A stretch of DNA of 64,000 nucleotides. It comes from Hygrophila difformis (taxonomy: Eukaryota > Streptophyta > Magnoliopsida > Lamiales > Acanthaceae). Positions 46,608 through 56,775 of this stretch are shown here, in pieces. The translations under genes and the position numbers were made by a program. Each line of letters opens with the position of its first letter. Position 1 is the first letter of the stretch. Where the stretch lies: positions 6,312,874-6,376,873 of the forward strand of contig JAOANR010000001.1 of NCBI GenBank assembly GCA_030278955.1. Direction: 5' to 3'. The notes under the pieces were generated by a model. The model ran no database searches. It saw nothing but the letters and a program-made list of their open reading frames with translations, and was not told where the DNA came from.

Positions 46608-49600
46608 TCATACATCCAACTGTTCATTCCCATTGTGAAATCCCGGTCCCTGAATAAATATTTTCTTTTTTGGATTATTCCGTTGCTTCTCAGCAAATTG
46701 ATCGAGTGTAATCTGAAAATCACGGCATTCTTGAGAGCAGAATGCACAGAGGTTGCTGCAAGAAAAATGAATATCGAGATACGAATGGTGTCAGGATAAA
46801 AAAAATATATTGTGCAAATCTATGAACAAAAAAATCCAAATAATAATGAAAGAGTCACTGAATTCTTCAACGGGGACATATATGTTCCTAATAAGTCTCT
46901 CAAGTAACAGAACAATCAATACAAACATTTAAAGAGATTGGTATGACGAGCACCGGCTTAATTTATGAGCAATTGAATTTTGATCAGAAACTTGATGAGT
47001 ATCTAGTGGCACATCAATAGGGTTAAAGCACTTCGGATCAATATGATTAATAATTGAAATGGAAAAGCGGATTCTTTTCTAATTAGTATATCAGCCCCAT
47101 CCATTATTCAAACTCTACTATGTCACATATTCAACATATAATACGTTATTGTGAAGTGGGCATCCAAATCCAATGGAGAAAATGGAGTTGATGAATTTAA
47201 TGTAGTAGATGAAGTTAGTGGAGTGGATGGATTTTGTGCCTATAAATACCAAGGCCACTCATTTGTAAGATCATCCCAACACAAGCAAAGGCAAGAAGCT
47301 TGCCTTTGATCTCTCTTCTCCTATTGTAGTTTTTAGCCTTTGTGAGTGTTTCTCGTTGAGAGGGTTTTGTGGTATAGGATTATTTCCTATAACCTTTTGT
47401 AATATTTCATTTCATAGTGAAATAATAGTTCGGTGGGGCCCGGAGGACGTAGGCATATTTGTGCCGAACCTCGTTAAATCTTGGTGTTCTCTTTATTATT
47501 TAATTAATAGCTCCATTATTCCACAACAATTGGTATCAGAGCCTTGGTTGCATAGTATGCTCTGTGGTCGCAGCTAAGCTGATCTTCCACATCAGAAAAG
47601 CATCTCGGTTGAGCTACCGTTTGTGAGCTATTAATTAAACTTTGAAGCAGAAATGGCGGATAGGTCCGGTGAAACGTCAACTTCAGATTCGAAGCCGTTG
47701 GTGACATCGTCATCACGGACGATGGTTTCAAATGCCAAATTTGATGTCGAAAAATTCGACGGTACCAATAATTTTGGTATGTGGCAGTGCGAGGTGTTGG
47801 ACATCTTGTACCAGCAGGAGCTGGATGGGGCACTTGAAGAAACCAAACCAGATGGTGTTGATGATAAAGACTGGACGAGGATCAACCGTCTTGCGTGTGG
47901 TACAATTCGGCTATGTCTCTCAAAGGAGCAGAAGTATCCACTCATGAGAGAGACGATGGCGCACAGACTGTAGAAAGAACTGGAGGATAAATTCATGAAA
48001 AAGAGCACGGAGAACAAGCTCTACATGAAGACGAAGCTGTATCGATTCCAGTATTTGCCCGGTACCACGATGAATGAACACATAACAAGATTCGATTCTT
48101 TGGTCACCGACTTATTGAATCTTGACGAGAAGATAGATGACGTCGACAAGGCGCTGATACTGTTAGCTTCGCTCCCCGATGAATACGAGCATATCATTGT
48201 TAGTATGCTGACTGGAAAAGAAACGATATCTTTTAAAGAAGTTGCCACTGCCTTGTATTCTAACGAGATCAGGAAGAAAGATAAGTTAGAACACAGAAGT
48301 TCGACTGGTGAAGCCCATATCGTTCGGGGCCGTAGCCAAAAGTACAAGTCGGACAGAAGAGGCAGATCCAAGTCAAGAAGCAGAGTGGCAAAAGACGAAT
48401 GTATCCTTTGTCACGAGAAAGGACACTGGAAGAAAGACTGTCCTAAGTTGCAAAAGAAAAAGGGGGAAAGCGGTTGCAGAGGCCTGTGTTGCTGATAGTG
48501 ATGAGTCAGAGTTTTCCTTAGCTTGTGCCTCATCAGTAACTAGCACTGACGGCTGGTTGCTAGACTCCGGATGCTCATTCCACATGTGTTCCAGGAAGGA
48601 GTGGTTTGTCAACCTTGAAAGTGTTGACGGTGGAGTTGTCTACCTAGCCAACAACGGATATTGCCAGATAGCTGGAGTTGGCTCAGTATATCTGAAGAAC
48701 CACGATAGAACAACCAAGGTGCTGACGGAAGTTCGGTACATACCGAAATTTGCCAAGAACCTCATATCAGTGGGAGCCTTGGAAGCCAAAGGCCACTCCA
48801 TCCACATTGAGGATGGGATTATGAAAGTGATCTCGGGAGCACTTGTCATCATGAAAGGTATAAGGAAAAATAACTTATACCACTTCCAGGGCAATACAGT
48901 GGTTGGCATTGCAGCAGCAGTATCAGAAGCAGACAAGGAAGAGAAGATGACCAAGCTATGGCATATGAGGCTTGGGCATGCTGGGGAAAAATCCTTGCAG
49001 ACTCTGGCAAAGCAAGAATTATTGAAGGGTGCAAAGACTTGCAAACTTGAATTTTGCGAGCAATGTGTTCTGGGAAAGCAAACGCGGGTGAAGTTCGGAA
49101 CAGCAATCCATAACACTAAAGGCATTATGGATTACATTCACTCAGATGTGTGGGGACCTACCAAGACGGCTTCTTTGGGAGGAAACCATTATTTTGTAAC
49201 GTTTGTTGATGACTTTTCCCGGAGAGTATGGGTGTATCCCATGCGAACAAAAAATGAAGCATTCGGGAAATTCCTCACTTGGAAGAACATGATGGAGAAC
49301 CAGACCGGGAGGAAGATTAAAGTGCTTCGATATGATAACGGCACAGAATATCGAAATGACCCTTTTTTCGACTTGTGCAAGAAGGAAGGTATTTCCCGAC
49401 ATTTCACTGTGCGGGACACGCCACAACAGAATGGTGTGGCTGAACGGATGAACCGAACATTGTTGGAGAAAGTTCGGTGTATGTTGTCCAATGCTAATTT
49501 GGGCAAGCAGTTCTGGGCTGAAGCGGTGACATATGCGAGCCATCTAATCAATCGACTACCATCAACTGCTCTTAAAGGCAAGACACCTTTGGAGGCATGG

Positions 49601-52600
49601 TTTGGCAAACCTGCAAATGATTATGATTCTTTACGTGTGTTCGGTTCCGCTGCTTATTATCACGTGAAAGAATCAAAGCTGGATCCGAGGGCGAGAAAAG
49701 CTGTTTTCGTAGGGATATCTTCGGGAGTCAAAGGATATCGCCTATGGTGCCCGGAGATGAAAAAGGTGATCTTTAGCAGGGATGTTACGTTCAACGAATC
49801 AATAATGTTGAATAAGGTAACCAAGCAGCAGGCGGATAGTACTCATCAGCAGGTGGAGCATTATCCTCAACAGGTGGAGTTTCAGACATCTACAACCAGA
49901 GAGGTAGATGGTCAACTAATAGAAAACGATGGTCCAAGTACCGAAGAAGAGCCCAGTGAAAGTGAGGTTTTAACCCAAGAACCTCTGGAGCAACAAGATT
50001 TACCAATTGCAATTAGGAGGCCAAGAAGAGAAATTCGGAGACCTGCTCGATTCGAAAGTATGCTGGCCTATGCACTTCCTGTTATTGAAGAAGGTATACC
50101 ACAAACTTTTCTTGATGCAAAAATTAGTCCGGAGAAAGAAAAGTGGAAGAAAGCCATGGACGAGGAAATGCATTCCCTTGAAGCAAATCACACGTGGAAG
50201 CTAGCTAAACTCCCAGAGGGAAAGAAGGCAATTGGTTGCAAGTGGGTCTATGCTCAGAAAGAAGGATTTCCAGAAAAGAATGACGTGCGCTACAAGGCAA
50301 GATTGGTAGCCAAAGGCTATGCTCAAAAGGAGGGAATTGATTACAATGAGGTATTTTCCCCTGTTGTTAAACATTCCTCCATTCGAATTTTGTTGGCCTT
50401 GGTAGCACAGTTGGACTTGGAACTAGTTCAAATGGACGTAAAAACGGCATTCTTACATGGTGATTTGGAAGAGGAAATCTACATGACCCAACCAGAAGGA
50501 TATAAAGTTGCTGGAAAAGAAGATTGGGTTTGCAGACTGAAGAAATCGCTTTATGGATTGAAACAATCACCAAGACAATGGTATAAGCGATTTGATCAAT
50601 TCATGATGGGCCAGAAGTACACCAGGAGCAGTTTTGATCATTGTGTATATTTCCGTAAGCTACAAGATGGATCTTTCATTTATCTTCTTCTATATGTAGA
50701 TGACATGTTAATTGCATCTAAAGATAGAGGAGAGATAAGCAGATTGAAGTCTCAACTCAGCAAGGAGTTTGAAATGAAAGATCTCGGTGAAGCAAAGAAA
50801 ATTCTCGGTATGGAGATAACGAGAGACAGGAATAGGGGCACTCTGAGTTTGACTCAGAAGCAATATCTGAAGAAAGTATTGCAACGGTTTGGCATAACGA
50901 ACAAAACCAAACCTGTAAGTACACCGTTTGCTCCTCATTTCAAACTTAGTGCTTCACAATGCCCGAAGACGAAAGAGGAACGAGAATACATGTCAAAGGT
51001 TCCTTATTCAAATGCGGTGGGTAGCTTGATGTATGCAATGGTGTGTACAAGGCCTGACATTTCACATGCAGTTGGAGTAGTGAGCAGGTACATGCATGAT
51101 CCCGGTAAAGATCATTGGCAAGCCGTGAAATGGATTCTAAGGTATATCTTGAAAACCTTAGATATTGGGTTGATATTTGAGAAGACTAATGTTACTGGTC
51201 AGCATATAGTTGGGTACTGTGATTCAGATTATGCAGGAGATCTGGATAAACGTCGATCAACTACTGGATACGTATTTACTCTTGCAAACGCACCAGTTAG
51301 TTGGAAGTCTACCTTACAGTCAACCGTTGCTTTGTCAACAACGGAGGCAGAATACATGGCCATTACAGAAGCTGTTAAGGAAGCCATTTGGTTACAGGGA
51401 TTGCTGGATGACTTAGGAGTTGGTCAGAAACATGTAACAGTGTTTTGTGATAGTCAAAGTGCCATTCATCTAGCAAAGAACCAGGTATATCATGCTAGAA
51501 CCAAGCATATCGACGTGCGGTACCATTTTGTGCGGGAAATAATTGAAGAAGGTGGAGTCAAGGTACAAAAGATCAAGACCACCGAGAATCCCGCAGATAT
51601 GTTGACGAAGGCTGTAACATGTATCAAGTTCGAATATTGTTTGAACTTGATTAATGTCTCAAGAATTTTAAGTTGGCGCTGAAAAGCGCATTTGGAGGTC
51701 CTACCGAATTTCGTGACGAGAGAACCTTGAAGGGGATAATGTGATTTGAGATGCACCAAGGTGGAGATTTGTGAAGTGGGCATCCAAATCCAATGGAGAA
51801 AATGGAGTTGATGAATTTAATGTAGTAGATGAAGTTAGTGGAGTGGATGGATTTTGTGCCTATAAATACCAAGGCCACTCATTTGTAAGATCATCCCAAC
51901 ACAAGCAAAGGCAAGAAGCTTGCCTTTGATCTCTCTTCTCATATTGTAGTTTTTAGCCTTTGTGAGTGTTTCTCGTTGAGAGGGTTTTGTGGTATAGGAT
52001 TATTTCCTATAACCTTTTGTAATATTATTTCATTTCATAGTGAAATAATAGTTCGGTGGGGCCCGGAGGACGTAGGCATATTTGTGCCGAACCTCGTTAA
52101 ATCTTGGTGTTCTCTTTATTATTTAATTAATAGCTCCATTATTCCACAACAGTTATGTAGATTATTTTTGTTATTGCATATCCTAATCCAAATTATAGTA
52201 AAAGTATAAAATACTCCTATATTTCATCTAAATTTACAACTAATAATCTACCGAAATTTTTTTTACAACTAATAAAACTGAAAAGTTTATCAAATAATTT
52301 ACGTATAAACATGCTTCTTAATAAAGAACGAAACCACAAACATAATCTGCTATTCTATAATTGATATTAAGGACATGAGCTTAAACAAAAACAAAAAAAA
52401 AGGAACATAAAATAAAAGAAATTCAGTGACTCATACACGAATCAAATACACGAAAAAAAGTTTCGATCAACAAAAATATAGTTACAATTCTAAGCTGGAC
52501 AAGTTAATTTAATCATAAAGTAAACGTCTAAAAATAGCTTCAAAAATCTACTAACAGCAATAATGAACTGCCAAAATTAAGGGGGAGGGGGGAAACAAAA

Positions 52601-52876
52601 ACATAGATTAAAATTGAATAAATTCTACCTATACATAAAAATTTGAGAACTCTCAGGAATCCGCTTCCTACAATAATGGCAGCGCTCCAGAAAGCCTCCC
52701 ATTCTCGAAAGATTGCATTCAGAAACGGTCCCCACTGAGGATATGCCCAAAACAGTCGGCTGTGGCGGCGCGGCGGCTGCCTCCGTCTTCATAACCTTTA
52801 ACGGGAAAGCGGCGGCAACGGCAGCAGGCTTCTCTATGAGTGCGGAAGAATTCTCTCGGCTACGCTTGACCGGCAT
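46608..52876 (-). CDS. FLZ (FCS-like zinc finger, DUF581) protein, intron expanded by copia
   Basis: Two coding exons on the minus strand: exon 1 at 52876-52629 and exon 2 at 46755-46608, joined in phase (248 + 148 bp) to 131 residues. Exon 1 ends with CHYCRKRIPESSQIFMYR and exon 2 continues SNLCAFCSQECRDFQI, together the two Cys pairs of the FLZ finger (C-x2-C and FCS-x2-C-R). FLZ proteins bind SnRK1 kinase subunits as adaptors in energy and stress signalling; the intron position inside the finger matches the family. Splice signals read TATAG/GTAGAA and TTCTTGCAG/CAAC on the minus strand. The 5873-bp intron contains a whole copia element (47150-52151) in antisense orientation; without it the intron is about 866 bp. 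The C-terminal IFIQGPGFHNGNEQLDV lacks known motifs. Splicing across 5.9 kb needs transcript evidence. Confidence 0.87.
47150..47528 (+). repeat. 5' LTR of the copia element
   Basis: 379 bp, nearly identical to the 3' LTR. It includes a TATAAATA box (near 47242), giving a plausible R region, and ends ATTCCACAACA directly before the PBS. Confidence 0.96.
47653..48495 (+). pseudogene. Copia gag region (interrupted by a stop)
   Basis: Gag-like frame containing the copia gag core (FDGTNNFGMWQ near the start, the LASLPDEYEHI segment) and a CCHC zinc knuckle with C-x2-C-x4-H-x4-C near 48408-48450. It is stopped by a TAG at 47971-47973; the same frame reopens immediately and runs to 48495. The pol frame overlaps and lies one base ahead, near a tract of A5G5 (48457-48466), so the two are not continuous. 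Either a one-base insertion in that run or a programmed shift could explain it; most elements of this type use one frame. Confidence 0.88.
48470..51682 (+). CDS. Copia pol: protease, integrase, reverse transcriptase, RNase H
   Basis: The open pol frame (continuous from 48308 in this phase, real pol sequence from about 48470) has, in order, the aspartic protease signature LLDSGCS, the GAG-pre-integrase LWHMRLGH, an integrase with the conserved D...DNGTEY...E residues, reverse transcriptase with KTAFLHGDLEEEIYM and YVDDML (near 50693), and RNase H with CDSDYAGD and TTEAEYMA. It ends at 51682, about 90 bp before the 3' LTR. No stop interrupts pol, unlike gag. Boundaries of domains are approximate. 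Confidence 0.95.
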   Translation, partial: AVAEACVADSDESEFSLACASSVTSTDGWLLDSGCSFHMCSRKEWFVNLESVDGGVVYLANNGYCQIAGVGSVYLKNHDRTTKVLTEVRYIPKFAKNLISVGALEAKGHSIHIEDGIMKVISGALVIMKGIRKNNLYHFQGNTVVGIAAAVSEADKEEKMTKLWHMRLGHAGEKSLQTLAKQELLKGAKTCKLEFCEQCVLGKQTRVKFGTAIHNTKGIMDYIHSDVWGPTKTASLGGNHYFVTFVDDFSRRVWVYPMRTKNEAFGKFLTWKNMMENQTGRKIKVLRYDNGTEYRNDPFFDLCKKEGISRHFTVRDTPQQNGVAERMNRTLLEKVRCMLSNANLGKQFWAEAVTYASHLINRLPSTALKGKTPLEAWFGKPANDYDSLRVFGSAAYYHVKESKLDPRARKAVFVGISSGVKGYRLWCPEMKKVIFSRDVTFNESIMLNKVTKQQADSTHQQVEHYPQQVEFQTSTTREVDGQLIENDGPSTEEEPSESEVLTQEPLEQQDLPIAIRRPRREIRRPARFESMLAYALPVIEEGIPQTFLDAKISPEKEKWKKAMDEEMHSLEANHTWKLAKLPEGKKAIGCKWVYAQKEGFPEKNDVRYKARLVAKGYAQKEGIDYNEVFSPVVKHSSIRILLALVAQLDLELVQMDVKTAFLHGDLEEEIYMTQPEGYKVAGKEDWVCRLKKSLYGLKQSPRQWYKRFDQFMMGQKYTRSSFDHCVYFRKLQDGSFIYLLLYVDDMLIASKDRGEISRLKSQLSKEFEMKDLGEAKKILGMEITRDRNRGTLSLTQKQYLKKVLQRFGITNKTKPVSTPFAPHFKLSASQCPKTKEEREYMSKVPYSNAVGSLMYAMVCTRPDISHAVGVVSRYMHDPGKDHWQAVKWILRYILKTLDIGLIFEKTNVTGQHIVGYCDSDYAGDLDKRRSTTGYVFTLANAPVSWKSTLQSTVALSTTEAEYMAITEAVKEAIWLQGLLDDLGVGQKHVTVFCDSQSAIHLAKNQVYHARTKHIDVRYHFVREIIEEGGVKVQKIKTTENPADMLTKAVTCIKFEYCLNLINVSRILSWR
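51770..52151 (+). repeat. 3' LTR of the copia element
   Basis: 382 bp, same as the 5' LTR except for CTCATATTG versus CTCCTATTG and three extra bases in TAATATTATTTCATTTC. It is followed by the TSD GTTAT. Confidence 0.96.
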
Positions 52877-53487
52877 TTTCGCAGAATCGAAATAGGTATT
52901 TGAGCTAGGGTTGCCGCCGTCGGTGTGCTTCGCTGCTCTGAAGTACAGAAAGTGAAGAAACGATGAAAATGAAGGGAGATAAGGGACGTTTTATATATAG
53001 GCCACTGTGGACCCTACCTGCGGGATTTCATTTTCTAATTAGTGAAATTGGTAAATAAATCAACAAAAAGAGCAGACTAGATTTTTGCACAAAATGATGA
53101 GATAGTGACATTCGTCAATCGGTCCAATTGTACTTCTCTACGTATAAATATTCAACCGAAAACCGCTTAATTAAAATCAACTATAGTCGAGTATATCAAA
53201 AAATTATTTTAATAAAATAACACTCCGTAGTTGTTTCAAAATAAAATTCTCTCTTTTTGGTATATTAGTTTAAGAAATATTTCGGATTCGAGCAATATTT
53301 GATTATTTAAAAAATATAAAATTCTCTCTTTTTCAAACTAACTCATTTATGAAGAAATTTTTATTAGGAGGTAATGAGGTATGAAGATAGAGAAGTGATC
53401 TGCAATCATATTATGGTCTGATAAATAGTCCATATGTAAATTTTTAATTGATTTTGCAACTTTTAACTGTTTGACCGGGATAACTAC
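52877..53487 (-). promoter_or_regulatory. FLZ promoter region
   Basis: Reading on the minus strand, a TATA-like CTATATATAAAAC sits at about 52990-53002, some 115-125 bp upstream of the ATG at 52876, consistent with a leader of 80-100 nt. Further upstream the sequence is AT-rich and meets the first of a series of MITEs at 53488. Confidence 0.55.
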
Positions 53488-53747
53488 TACCTCTGTCTCA
53501 CAGTATATGTGTTACGAATGATTTTTTTGGCACTATTCACTATTTAATTTTGATTCGAATTTTTTTATCATAGCTTTGTAAGAAAAAACATAATCAAGTG
53601 AGATCTTGTTAAGTTCGTCTAATCTTATAGTTTTAGACAATTAACTTTTTATAACTTTTTGTTGTACATAATTTAAGTTACTAACCGTTAAAAATATGTA
53701 TCCGTGCTGGATGGATTCGTAACAAAAATAGTGAGACAGAGGAAGTA
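53488..53747. mobile_element. Stowaway-like MITE (family A)
   Basis: Ends TACCTCTGTCTCACAG and GTGAGACAGAGGAAGTA. Contains GAGATCTTGTTAAGTTCGTC and the GTTACTAACCGTTAAAAATA variant of the family core. Confidence 0.85.
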
Positions 53748-54162
53748 ATAAAGGTGTTTGACAAATAAAGTTTAGAATAAATGATAGGTTCCAAACAACT
53801 ATTTTGAGTGTTTTGATTTGAACGGTTATAAGTTACACTTTTCCCAATTAATTTTTTATTGTTAGTTTTTACGAAATAAGTAATTGTTAAGTAATTAAAC
53901 ACTAAATCATCAAAACAACATGTCAAATAGGACCATTGGCTAGCTCTAATAAACACTAAATCATCAAAACAACATGTCAAGTCAGCATATACTTAACCAA
54001 CTAACAGCTAACAAATGAGTAATTGTTAAGTAATCAGCAATCAGTTAACAACAAATTGGCAAATAGGACCATTGGCTAGCTCTAATGTTTTGATTTTTTT
54101 TTTTTTATAATTCAACATATTATATATTTATAATAAAAATAATTAATAATGCTACAAAATAC

Positions 54163-54423
54163 TACCTCCGTCTCATAATATTGTTTACGTACTTACTTTT
54201 TACGTAATTCAATACACACTTTAAACCATTAATAACTCAAATTCGGTATAAGTAAAAATTCTAAAAGCTCGATATTTTAAAACTATACGACAAGACGAAT
54301 CTAACGATATCTGATTTGGCTATATTTTAATTTATATAACTATGACAAAACTTTAAGTGATAGTCTGTGTGTGAATAATAGAAAATTAACAAATATAAAG
54401 ACCAATATGAGACGAAGGAAGTA
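54163..54423. mobile_element. Stowaway-like MITE (family A)
   Basis: Ends TACCTCCGTCTCATAATATT and ATGAGACGAAGGAAGTA. The interior is in reverse order relative to 53488: AATTCAATACACAC, CATTAATAACTCAAATTC, CAAGACGAATCTAACG. Confidence 0.85.
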
Positions 54424-54610
54424 TAACAAATTTAGGTCATGTTATCCTCAATTTATTTCTTGAATTTATTAATCATTCTTATTAAAATCACATATGGACA
54501 AGTTAGAATAGATCCATTCAGAATAAACCAAATTCAATCAGATCACCAAATGTAATTATACATAACCACACACCAGATCAAATCTTATTTTATTAAATAG
54601 AAATAATAAT

Positions 54611-54868
54611 ACTTCCTTCGTTTTTTTAGCTACGTTTAACAAATGGCTACTGTTCATTCATATACTTTGACTTAAAGTTTTACATGATTATACAAGTTAA
54701 AAATATAGACAAGTGGGATTTTGTTAGATTCGTCTCGTCTTGTAGTTTTTAAATATCGAACTTTTAGAATTTTTACATGTACCGTATTTGAGTTATTAAT
54801 AATTTAAAATGTGCATTGGACTGCGTGCTGGGTAGGTCCGTAGCAATCTTTAAAAAACGGATGAAGTA
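54611..54868. mobile_element. Stowaway-like MITE (family A)
   Basis: Ends TACTTCCTTCGTTTTTTTAG and AAACGGATGAAGTA. Has the family strings GATTTTGTTAGATTCGTCTC and TGCATTGGACTGCGTGCTGG. Confidence 0.85.
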
Positions 54869-55135
54869 ATTTAATATAATAATTTTCGTCATTATTCATT
54901 ATTATAGAATATTAATTTTTTTTATTTCATCTATTAAATTTGAAATAATGAATTAAATTATGCATTGAATTGCATGTAGGATAAAAAAAACCGTATTTTT
55001 AAAAAGCTTATTTATGCGTGTATAACGAGACTAACACAATAACACAATAATATAAAATTAATACTATATGTTATATCGATATACAGAGTAATGACTAATA
55101 ATGGGTTCCTACTTCCTACTACTTTGCTATACACA

Positions 55136-55399
55136 TACTTCCTCCATTTTTGATTAATTGTAGTATTTGCAAATTTGGTACTATTCATACGTGTACTTTG
55201 ATTTAAAGTTTTATCATAGTTATACAAGTTAAAATATAATCAATTGGGATCTTGTTATATTCGTCTCATCGAGTAATTTTTAAATATTGAACGTTTAGAT
55301 ATTTTACTTGTATCGAATTCAAGTTATTAATAATTTAAAATGCACATTGGACGTCGTGCATAGTGGGTCCGTTACAATTTTTGAAAAATGGATAGAGTA
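55136..55399. mobile_element. Stowaway-like MITE (family A), abutting a SINE
   Basis: Ends TACTTCCTCCATTTTTG and AAAAATGGATAGAGTA. Strings GATCTTGTTATATTCGTCTC and GCACATTGGACGTCGTGC. Its right border overlaps the SINE target-site duplication. Confidence 0.82.
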
Positions 55400-55412
55400 T
55401 TTATTTGTAGTT

Positions 55413-55579
55413 TTTTTTTTGGATGAGTCATTGAAGGCCTGGGAAAGGGGTGGTGGGAGCCCATGTCACACAATTACAAAGGGGATTAAAGGGGAGGGAT
55501 AGGGGGCCGGTGAGAATCGAACCTCCAACATTCCGTTGGAAGTCAGGGAACTTAACCACTTGGGCTAAGTACTCATCCC
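55413..55579 (-). mobile_element. tRNA-derived SINE (copy 2)
   Basis: Flanked by a 15-bp TSD TATTTATTTGTAGTT (55398-55412 and 55580-55594). On the minus strand it starts with a tRNA-like head: A-box-like TAGCCCAAGTGGTTAAG and B-box GGAGGTTCGATTCTCACC. The body includes CCCCCTATCCCTCCCC and TTGTAATTGTGTGACATGGG, and the tail is a poly(A) tract (T's at 55411-55420 on the plus strand). Same family as the SINE at 38587-38765. Confidence 0.9.
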
Positions 55580-55594
55580 TATTTATTTGTAGTT

Positions 55595-55866
55595 GGTCTC
55601 GAAGAATCCTTTCAAGTTTATTTTAATTTTGCTTTATGTATATTAATTATTTTTTGAAAAAAAAAAAAGTATTAATAGCCCTCTTGTTTGCATGTGGCTC
55701 TGTTTAGTATCATCACGTAAAGTTTTTCTCTAGGTGAATAGTCATCACGTAAAGTTGTTGCGGCCACCGATTGGATTTTGATTATTTTTTAGTACCAATA
55801 TGGCTGCCGATTAGACTTGTTACATAGAGTGACGTATAAATATTTTATGTTTTTAACAAGAGGTTA
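55595..55866. other. Spacer
   Basis: AT-rich; includes a repeated ATCACGTAAAGTT at 55711 and 55743. No gene. Confidence 0.4.
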
Positions 55867-55874
55867 TTATTAGC

Positions 55875-56767
55875 CTGGGCTGTCTCGAACATTTAGAGGC
55901 TCCGGGCGAAAATAAAGAAAAGGAGCCCCTATAAAATAAATTATATTATATTACTATATAAGATTACTTTAATAATATCTTATTGTATAAAACTATATAA
56001 AATAATAATATGAAATTTTGTCAAAAAGCACATTATTTAATTTTTTATTTTTTTATTAGAAGATCAAATGAATTATCAAGAAATAGTTTAAAATTAAACT
56101 AATTTTTATCAAAAGAATATAATTTATATATAACAAAATTAATTAACATGAAAAGCACAACATCAAATGATAATGACAAAAAAAAATTATAGATAACAAA
56201 ATTCAATACATATATTATAAATATATAAATTTTGAAAATAAAAATTATAAATTGATGATAATAATACTAAAATACTAACTAATATTAATAATAATATTGA
56301 TAAATGAAATAAAACGTGTATAAATAATCTATTTAAGTTGCTCTCACTAAAAAATAAATAATCTATGTAAGTTGCATAACATTAAATAAAAAATACTCCA
56401 TCCGTATTAAAAAATTTTAACACTTTCATTTTTGGGTTGTTTTGAAATAATGTTAACATTTTCTTTTTTGGTAGTTTTTTCCCATTCACACTATTTTTTT
56501 TCCTCCCTTTCTCTCTCATTTCCTTTAATCTCCACCATTCATTTCCCCAAATTTTAAATCATGTGTCATTACCCAATATTAAGAATTTTTTTTTTGGGCT
56601 TTACATGTTAAGATTATTTGAGGGAAAGAGTATGAAATATTGAAAAAATAATTAGAAAAACATGTAAATTTTTTTTTTTAAAAAAAAAAAAAAAAACTTA
56701 AAAGGGGGCCCCTCAAAATGGGGCCCTGTGCGAGCGCTCCGTTCGCTCATGCCGAAAGACGGCTCTG
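55875..56767. mobile_element. Non-autonomous hAT element with nested MITE
   Basis: Perfect 8-bp TSD TTATTAGC (55867-55874 and 56768-56775). Terminal ends CTGGGCTGTC and, inverted, CAGAGCCGTC. Near the ends are the Ac-like subterminal strings GGGCCCTGTGCGAGCGC and GAGCGAACGGAGCGCTCG (inverted). The middle is AT-rich, without transposase. A Stowaway-like MITE lies inside at 56394-56632. Confidence 0.88.
56394..56632. mobile_element. Stowaway-like MITE nested in the hAT element
   Basis: Ends TACTCCATCCGTATTAAAAA and TTGAGGGAAAGAGTA with TA borders. The interior differs from family A and resembles the 194-bp subfamily (CATTTCCCCAAATTTT, GTGTCATTACCC), so assignment is less firm. Confidence 0.7.
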
Positions 56768-56775
56768 TTATTAGC

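Larger units (their letters stand above)
47150..52151 (+). mobile_element. Young Ty1/copia LTR retrotransposon in the FLZ intron
   Basis: Two LTRs (47150-47528 and 51770-52151) bounded by TG...CA, flanked by the perfect 5-bp TSD GTTAT at 47145-47149 and 52152-52156. The primer-binding site TGGTATCAGAGC (47531-47542, initiator tRNA-Met type) follows the 5' LTR, and the polypurine tract AAGGTGGAGATT precedes the 3' LTR. The LTRs differ by one substitution and one 3-bp indel, indicating a very recent insertion. Element length 5002 bp. The gag-pol frame is broken by one stop and one frame change, so this copy needs proteins supplied by others. Confidence 0.97.
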
